Of a stretch of 64,000 nt of DNA, positions 15,301 through 24,300 are shown piece by piece (position 1 is the stretch's first letter; every line of letters starts with the position of its first letter). The stretch is from Hyalella azteca (lineage: Eukaryota; Arthropoda; Malacostraca; Amphipoda; Hyalellidae). The notes under the pieces were generated by a model. The model searched no databases, was not told where the DNA came from, and worked only from the letters and a program-made list of their open reading frames with translations. The DNA lies in assembly GCF_000764305.2 (NCBI RefSeq), contig NW_025939609.1, positions 102,740-166,739 of the forward strand, in the 5' to 3' direction. Both the position numbers and the translations under genes were made by a program.

Positions 15301-18300
15301 ACCACCCACCAGCAGGCACGTAGTGGTGAGCCAGCAGGAAGCCATGGTAGGCTGTGTGTTCATCACTCGTGAACACCACCCCTCACCACCACCACCCCTC
15401 ACCACCCACCACCACCACCCTCACCACCCACCAGCAGGCACGTAGTGGTGAGCCAGCAGGAAGCCATGGTATGCTGTGTGTTCATCACTCGTGAACACCA
15501 CCGTCATCACCCGCCCCGGCGTCACCACCTGCCAGGGGGTGCGGGGGAGGTCCCCTGACACCCCCAGCAGCTCCTGAGACCTCCCGTCTTCTGACCCGTA
15601 GATCTGCCAATATTTAGCATTAATTAAGGAAATTAATTAATAAGGAAATTGATTTAGGTATCTGGCCATATTTATCATTACGTGAATAATTGGGAAAGAA
15701 TTTTGAATTCAAAAATATCACATCAATGTAGCACTCATTCTGATAGAGATTGATTTAAATTGAACTTTCTCAATTATGGCCAGGTACTTTGATAATTTCG
15801 TTTAATTGTCATTGATAAATTCTGTAGAATTATGTAAAATTCTGTAATATTCTGTACTATTCTGTACTATTCTATACCATTCTGTACTACTCTATACTAT
15901 TCTGTACTATTCTATACTATTCAATATTATTCTGTACTATTCTATACTATTCTATATTATTCTGTACTATTCTATATTATTCTATACCATTCTGTACTAC
16001 TCTGTACTATTCTGTACTATTCTATACTATTCTATATTATTCTATACCATTCTGTACTACTCTGTACTATTCTATACTATTCTATACTATTCTATACCAT
16101 TCTGTACTACTCTGTACTAGTCTGCAATATTCAGTAATATTCAGGACAAATCCAAGAATATTCGAACGCAACTATAATGCTGAAATATTGACGGAAGTTC
16201 CGTTTCAGCAAACAACAAACCCTCTAACACGACGGTACACTCCGGATAGGATTTGAACCACGACTAAAAATGTATTAAATTCACAGAAATGTACAGTTAT
16301 AATGGTCAAGATTAGTATTAATGAACATCGACAATAATATTTCCAAATGAACATCGATACAATTTGTTACCCACGTGGACGAAGTCGTAGTTGCGCTCCG
16401 TGTCGAACTTGAGGAACTTAGCGTGAATGACATGCTGATGGGGCGCTCTGATGACCCATTGACACGTCACGCTGCACACACGAGAATTAGGGTTAATATG
16501 TGATGTAGCGTGACATGCTACGTGCATATTAATGTGTGACATGCTAGGGGCTGTAAAAGCGGGGTGACATGCTACGAGCTGTTGTGTTGTAGCGTGACAT
16601 GCTACGAGCTGTTGTGTTGTAGCGTGACATGCTAGGAGCTGTTGTGTTGTAGCGTGACTTGCTACGAGCTGTTGTGTTGTAGCGTGACATGCTACAAGCT
16701 GTTGTGTTGTAGCGTGACTTGCTACGAGCTGTTGTGTTGTGGCGTGACATGCTACAAGCTGTTGTGTTGTAGCGTGACTTGCTACGAGCTGTTGTGTTGT
16801 AGCGTGACTTGCTACGAGCTGTTGTGTTGTAGCGTGACATGCTATAGCTATTTCAATCGAAGTTGATAACAGGAAACGGTCTGACCTTCCGTTAAAATGT
16901 CGTTAATTTTTTTCAATATCAAAAGGAAAAAGGAACGGTCTGACCTGCAATTAAAACATTAAATATTTTCAATATCAACAGGAAATCATCGAAGAAGCGC
17001 TAAAATCGTTTGTCATGACGCTGGTGCCTTGCTCACGGTCAGAGATTTGCTTTCCACGGCCGTTCCTACCCCTCTACCGCCTGACATGAGTAACCGGAGC
17101 AATATTGTCACAAGTTTGGTAGTATATTATTATTACTAATATAATATAATATTAGTAATATTATTAATATTAGTGACCGGAGCAATATTGTCACGCGCCT
17201 ACTTCCCAAAAAGGATACGTTCTAGTGAGCGCAAAATGACTTGCACTGATGGTTGCCGCCACGTACGACAACTTTAAAATGTTCTCTGTTGCGTACAAAC
17301 GTCACCAGGTTGCTACACTCAATAGTTTACGTGTAATTTAAGTTGAAAGTTATGCTCCCGGAGAGTGACATACGTCGGTAGAGGGTTAATACCGATATAA
17401 CGGTCAGCATTTCTTGTATGCTGCCACAGTATTATAATAAATTTAATTGTGTCTATCTATTGTGGGGGTGCAGTAGTAAGTATTGTGTTGTGCACCCCTG
17501 GTGGGGTGCAGTAACAGGTCACCTGGTGGGGTACAGTAACAGGTCACCTGGTGGGGTGCAGTAACAGGTCACCTGGTGGGTGCAGTAACAGACAGTAACA
17601 GGTCACCTGGTGGGGTACAGTAACAGGTCACCTGGTGGGGTGCAGTAACAGGTCACCTGGTGGGGTACAGCAGCAGGTTCGTCCAGCGGGCCAGCGCAGA
17701 GTCCCAGTTCGCAGGAGGGAAGGCGAGGTGGCTCGTGAAGTTCGAAGGTCCAATCACCAGAGCGCGTCCGTTGCACTCTGCAAATGCGGTCATTGATAAT
17801 TATAAATTTTAATTTAATTAAAAAATTAATTTTCGATGTAAGTGTCTATCAAAATAAATAATCAGACATATTCTGACGTTAATATGCACTTACTTATAAT
17901 CAGACGTTTTAGAAACAGGCGTTTAGTACCAGGATGAATATAAATTAGCCGTTTTTATATAGCCCGTAATAATCCTTTGAACCTTTTAAAATAAAACAAA
18001 AAGTTCTATGCCTGCTTTCACAAGTGATCCGGCCTTTGGAACTCGATCTTTCCATAGCTGGCGATTGATTGAGATAGCTGCTGGACTTATTGCCTGGTCC
18101 GTAAGTAGCTGGGCATTTTAAGACTGAACATATGCTCCTGCATAGCTTCGTCTAGTCTTATTGCCTGGTCCGTAATTTGCTAGGCATTTTAAGACTGAAC
18201 ATATGCTCCTGCATAGCTTCGTCTAGTCTGTTCTTGAAGGCATATTTCTTTCGATAGGTAAGAACGCTAGACGCTATAACAGCCTATGAAGTCAAGTGCT

Positions 18301-21300
18301 CAAAGTCATAACGCCGGATGACCACAGCCATAAAATAAGCTTGCTGAAGGTAAGCACGGCCATACTGCATCTGGCCAAACCTCTTCCGGCCTAACCTACG
18401 CAAGTTGCAACATTTCTCCACCCAAATTGAGTGGACCTAACCTAACCTCATTGGTTGCAGAAAGTTAGAAAGGCGGTCCAAGTGTGGTGGTAGAGCCACT
18501 CAATTGTGGCTGAAAGAAGGTTGAGAGCCGGGACAGCGTGAATACCGAATAATAAGAGGAACAGAGTTGCTTAAAGGTGAACTTTCATAAGTAAAAATTT
18601 GTGGTGACATTCTTTCTAAACGCAAGAAATTTAAAGAGCACAAGGCATGAATTTGTGGGTTGGACCGTCGAATGTGATGCTGTTCTGACCTGCAGGCGAG
18701 CTGCAACAGACAAATGTGACGCTGTTCTGACCTACAGGCGAGCTGCAACAGACAAATGTATTCTGACCTGCAGGCGAGCTGCAACAGACAAATGTGACGC
18801 TGTTCTGACCTGCAGGCGAGCTTCAAAATGAATGCTGGAGCTCTATATTTTTGTGTAACCCCTCAGTTTTGTAAGACGAACGCTTGATCTCTGTGCTCTG
18901 ATATAAGCACTTGGTTTCGAATGACGTGATTCGTAAATGATCCATCGAATGACCGTAAATTATTTTTAAGTCATTGCTTGTACATTTTTACATAGAACTC
19001 GGCATATTTTTTTACCATTTTCATTTTAAATGGTCTCTCTAAGCTGTTCTTTTTATTTAAATTCTATTTTTTCGTGGAATTCATTTTTTAGAACATCCAT
19101 ACGCATTCTTAAATTCGAGGTGGCTTTTATGGGGCATTCTCGTATTTATGACCCTCTTTGAAACTTGGACTATTTGCGGAGAAAAGGTTGTATTTTTTTG
19201 GCTATACAAGCACTTTTGATGTATTTTTCAACCATAGCTATGAGACAATCATGTTTATCTATGACCGGATTTCGTTGCGTATTTTCATCCATAAAATGCA
19301 GGTATGAATTTCAATGCATAAATAAAATAAAGTCAATAATAATACACAATACACTATACACTAAAGTCACTAATACTGTCAATACAACACCAATTTAATA
19401 TAGGATTGAAGAGGGGAAACTCTAGCCCTGCACCAGGGGTCACTTAGCAGCTGAGATATGGCCTAAGTTTTGGCTCTAACCATCGGGTAATTGGCGCCCA
19501 AACTGCTGTCGCGACAGCGGGTGTCGTGGCTGAAGAATTATGGCCGCTACTTACCTAATAAATATGATCGGCAAATAAGGGCGGGTCATTTATAGGTTAA
19601 CCTGAAATTAGGTACATTTATTGTAGGGTAATTACACGTCGATTGAATTTACGCTTCTTGGTCGGGGGTTCGATAAATGTGTAAGATACTGAACCTGTAC
19701 TTTTGTTTTTTAATAGCAAAGAGAAAATTCTGGAAAATTTTTAAATGAATAAATTGAGGTCTAGCAATTTATAAATATAATGCAATTAAGAAGTAAACTG
19801 AAACACATGTATTAGTTCAAGTGAATTTAGTTTACATGGCTGGTGACCGTGAGACGAGTGCGGGATGCGCGTATTTGACACCTAACAGCTTCGGGACGGG
19901 CAACGGCCGAATCTGAGAAGAGGCATCTGATGGGTGGGGGCATGCAAATCTATGTACATAATATACCCCCAGTCTAGACGAAAAACATAAAAACTAATTT
20001 ATCACCGCCGCACCATGATACAAATGGCAAAGAAACCCGACGTTGAGCTGGAAATAATAGCACTTATTAACTTATTACAATTATCAACCCCAACTTCCCA
20101 CATAACCCACAAGTCACAACCAAACATTCTCTAACACTAATCTTAATGTACTTGACATTTTCACGCAATAATCAGTCCTCAAAGTTCTTCCACAACATTA
20201 ACAAACAACAGTCTAGTGTCTCTACAAGGCTCAATTTTAATGCATGGACTTTGAGAACAGAATCCATTTCACATGGCGTAATTTAAATGTGGTAGCTAAT
20301 TCCTCTATTTCTAAGGATGGAATAGTAGGGATGAAATAGTAATATTCTTTACTAAAACATGATTAACTAATCGCGGTAATTCAATCAAAGGCGAAACCTT
20401 CATGCATTCTTATTTCCCATTGCATGCAAATTATCCAGAATGATTTTTTGCTATTAACTGCCATTTCACGATACGTCACCGGAAAGTTCCGATTCAGTAC
20501 ACGTTTTACAAGGGTCAATAAAATTCTATCAATACAGTGGCTGTGAACATTTCTACGGCCGAATTGAATATAAACATTCCTACCGCCGAAATTACGTTTG
20601 GAATTTGTGACCATTCGAACATTACTATGCTCCATTACAACTTTAGAAATCTCTCCTCTTATAAGTTGTTGTTCAACTAAAATAACCCAATACTTCGATT
20701 TTCCTCCGGTAATAAACCTGATGATACAATGGAATAAAGCACATAAAAACGGATAACGACCAACGCAATTACTTACGATTAGGCTAGGCATCTACAATGT
20801 ACGTTCAATCCTGTATTGCTTGCAAGCGGCCCGGCGCCGGGGTATGAAGACTACCTCGTATCGATTCAAAACGTAATCATGCACGCAATTGACTGTGGAC
20901 AATAATTATTCTAGACTTACGGTTTCACAAATCGATCCAACTATCTTGTCTAATTAGAAATAAAACCTATAGTATATGAACACGAGCGAGCTGAAATAAG
21001 ATGCTTGTGCCAACATATACCCCGAGTTAAAAATTTATTTTACAGCGAAAATTTCGAAGCTCAACTGTGTGTTTTTGCATGTCGCCATGCCGTGTATTCC
21101 AACCGTCAAAGAATTTCACTTTAGGAGACACTGGACATTAAAAACTTGGGAAGTTGCGTTTCGACAATTTACGAAATTAACATGTTCATCCTTTAAAACA
21201 GAATTATTTCCAATTCACCGCTCCACTAGTCATACTAAGATTGAACGATTGTAATGAGAAAAATATCTCAACCGTAAGTCGAACGCGTCGAAATGCACCA

Positions 21301-24300
21301 AACTACTGACGCCACATCGTCTACGTCTCCACTCTCCGGCTCTCCGCTGTTGCATTGCCATTGTTTTGAGGTAGTGGGGTATCATGGTTGAACTATATAA
21401 GGTTGACCCACCATTATTTCCGTATTTCGGTTCAGCTATCTTGTTAATTAAGTCACTGAGACTGAGAAACGGAAACTATCACGCCATTCCCATGACGGAT
21501 GGGTTGACTGGTTTGATCGCATTTTGGTGGATAGTTAACGCCCGTGACGTCACTGAAATCAGTGACGTCGCAGGCGAACAACAAACTACATCTGCAAAAA
21601 TGAGCTTCTCAAGGGTCAACCTTATACTAGTTCAACCATGGTGGGGTAATCTCACCTGTGGACAGGGAGTAGCACTATGGGGTTATTTTAGCGGCCTTGC
21701 CTCCGATGCGTGGATGTTGAAGCTATTAGTATGCATATAATTTGCTCATGTTGCCCAAAAAAGCAATTCACACGTGTTATCAGAACGCGTCGCACACGTG
21801 AAAACAAAAAAGCAACGCAAGCGTGTTTACAGAAAATTTATGTTCGTGTTAAATTACGTATTGACGATAACGCAGTTCACGCATGCATGCTCTGTTGAAG
21901 ACGCATGTGTTGGTGGACACTAATCGCAAACCTGTTGACATAAAAGTAACGCAAGCGTGTTGAGAAAACGCAATGCCTGCGTGTTTTGCTATGCTCACAC
22001 AAAGCACGCGCGATAGAAGACACGCACTGCACGCATGTTGAATCTCGCTCAACTCTCGCGTAAGCAACACGCCCTCAATACAAACGTATTGCAAATAACG
22101 CAACGCATGCATGTTGACGCATACGCAATGCAGAAGTGTTGCTACATTGAAACGCTCGCGTGTTGGGTTTGAAACGCTTACGCGTTGAAACTTGAAACGC
22201 TCGCGTGTTGATAAGTTGGAATCCATGCATAATGCACATGCAATGTCAAAACTAAAGGCAGGGGATTGTCACGCTCGCGCTAAGAACTCTTGCCTGCTAC
22301 AGAGCAGGGTAAACAAATGTCGGCTCACCAGTCGCTGATTTCTTGTGTCATTTGATTTATTTTTTACCATGGAACAATCAAAAGCAGCTCATATATAGCA
22401 GCTGAATACAAGAAACGGCCGTTTCACTTGCGATTCACTTCTAATGCGAGCCAAAAGTAGCTCATATATAGCAGCTAATTCAAGAATTCAAGGAACGGCC
22501 GCTAGAAATTCACCTCTAAGGAGAGATTGGCGACGGAAAGGCGCCAGACAGCCGACTCTAAATTATGATTGGGTTGTAATACCCTGACATGGAGGAAATA
22601 ATCAATTGAACGCAACACGTAAAAAAATATAACTCGGTACTCACTGCAGTGAGTGACAAAGAGCGCATTTTCTCGTCGACTAAAACGTGAAGTCACGGAC
22701 GGACAGACACAGACAGACGGACATGGCGATCACAATAGTGCATTTTTTCCATAAATGAGAAAATGCGCCAAAAATGGTCTGCAACACGCATTGTACTTAA
22801 TGATTTCGGATTGCATTTTATTCAAATCTCTAAGCCACCATTTGTGAATTAATCAAACTATATATTTCTTTTGGTTTCGATAAGAGCTACCACTTCCTCA
22901 AAATTAATTCCAACTTATGTTTAGAATTGAAGACCCAAATGAAAATAACTTCACTTTATGAGAACGAATCCTACGGAACTAATTGGAACGACTCGTTATT
23001 GCTAGAAAAAGAAACGTAATAAACGCTAAAATTTCACAGACCTCTTTATAAAAATTGAGGGTTAATATAAAAAATTCAGAATTTAAAAATTTGCGGTAGG
23101 ATATTCATAAATTCCCAAGAACGAGATTAATTATTTCCATGGCATTTGATCATGAGCTGACGAGACTGCGGCGAGCGTTTCAGACTCTCAGGCTTTGTTT
23201 ACAAACACACTCTCAAATTGCGCCTCATTTAGCGACGGACGTCTAATTTTACCCTGAAGAATTCAGGGTATAAGCGTCTTCGGAATGATTGTTATATCTT
23301 GTGAATGCTTTTGTTAGTCTCAGGAATGCTTGCGTTCCCAATGCGGTTGGAAATTTATGAGCTACTCGACATACCTAGTAGGTAAACTAGTGAAGAAATG
23401 TTCATTGCTTACAATCATGTCTGCCTGATTGTAGTCAGAGGCAAGTCGTGCTTTATGAAGCCTTTTTTCCAGAAATTTTTATGGTGTTCGTCAGATTTGC
23501 AGCAATCCAGTATTTGGTTATGTGTCAGAAGATAGAGAGCGTTTAATAGGGGATTGACTACAGGATTGATGACGTTGTATGTAGGACTGTACGATCATGT
23601 TGGAACTGATGAGCATGGGGGAACTGCTGATGTTGGTAGAACTGATGATCTTGGAGGAACTGATGATCTTGGTGGAACTGATGATCTTGGTGGAACTGAT
23701 GAACTTGATGGAACTTATAATCATGGTGGAACTTATCATCTTAGTGGAACTTATAATCCTACTGGAACCGATGATCATTGTAGAACTGATTTTCTTGGTG
23801 TAACTTATAATCATGGTGGAACTGATTATTTTGTTTTAACTTATGAGCGTGTGGGTACTCACGATCGTAGCAAAATGTGTAGCTATATGAACTTGCGACG
23901 ATATTAAACCAACGATAGTCGTGAAATTTGTTATCAGAGTGATAATTCGTTCTTTCTAGCAGATATGATAAACGGATAAATACCTTCCTGCTGTTTTCAA
24001 AAGAATATTCTTGCGAAAAAAACAATCAGTTTCTGCTTTAGTTCTCGACGCGTGCCATGGACTGCATTACGTGCAGTTAGCCCTTGACGTATTTACGCAC
24101 CACAATAATAAAATGTATAAAAAAAATTTTCAAAGACCACGTTTTTCATGTGGACTCAAAAGTAGAAAATAATTTTTCGGCAGCTACTGATCTCTGTTTG
24201 CTTTCATTCTCTTGGTCTTATTAATATTTTTAATATTTTACAACATCTAAAACGAAAAACGTGGGGCGCATATGTATTTAATTGTTTGGTGATTACTTGA

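Noticed and set aside
19485..19510. Retroviral primer-binding site (TGGCGCCCAAAC)
   Set aside because: No matching LTR pair, gag or pol nearby; chance match is likely.
20381..20791. 136-codon minus-strand ORF
   Set aside because: No domain, no splice logic with the CUB gene, A/T-rich intron; no basis for calling a gene.
23518..23907. Frames of 98 and 117 codons
   Set aside because: Shadows of the 18-bp GATGATCTTGGTGGAACT array on both strands.
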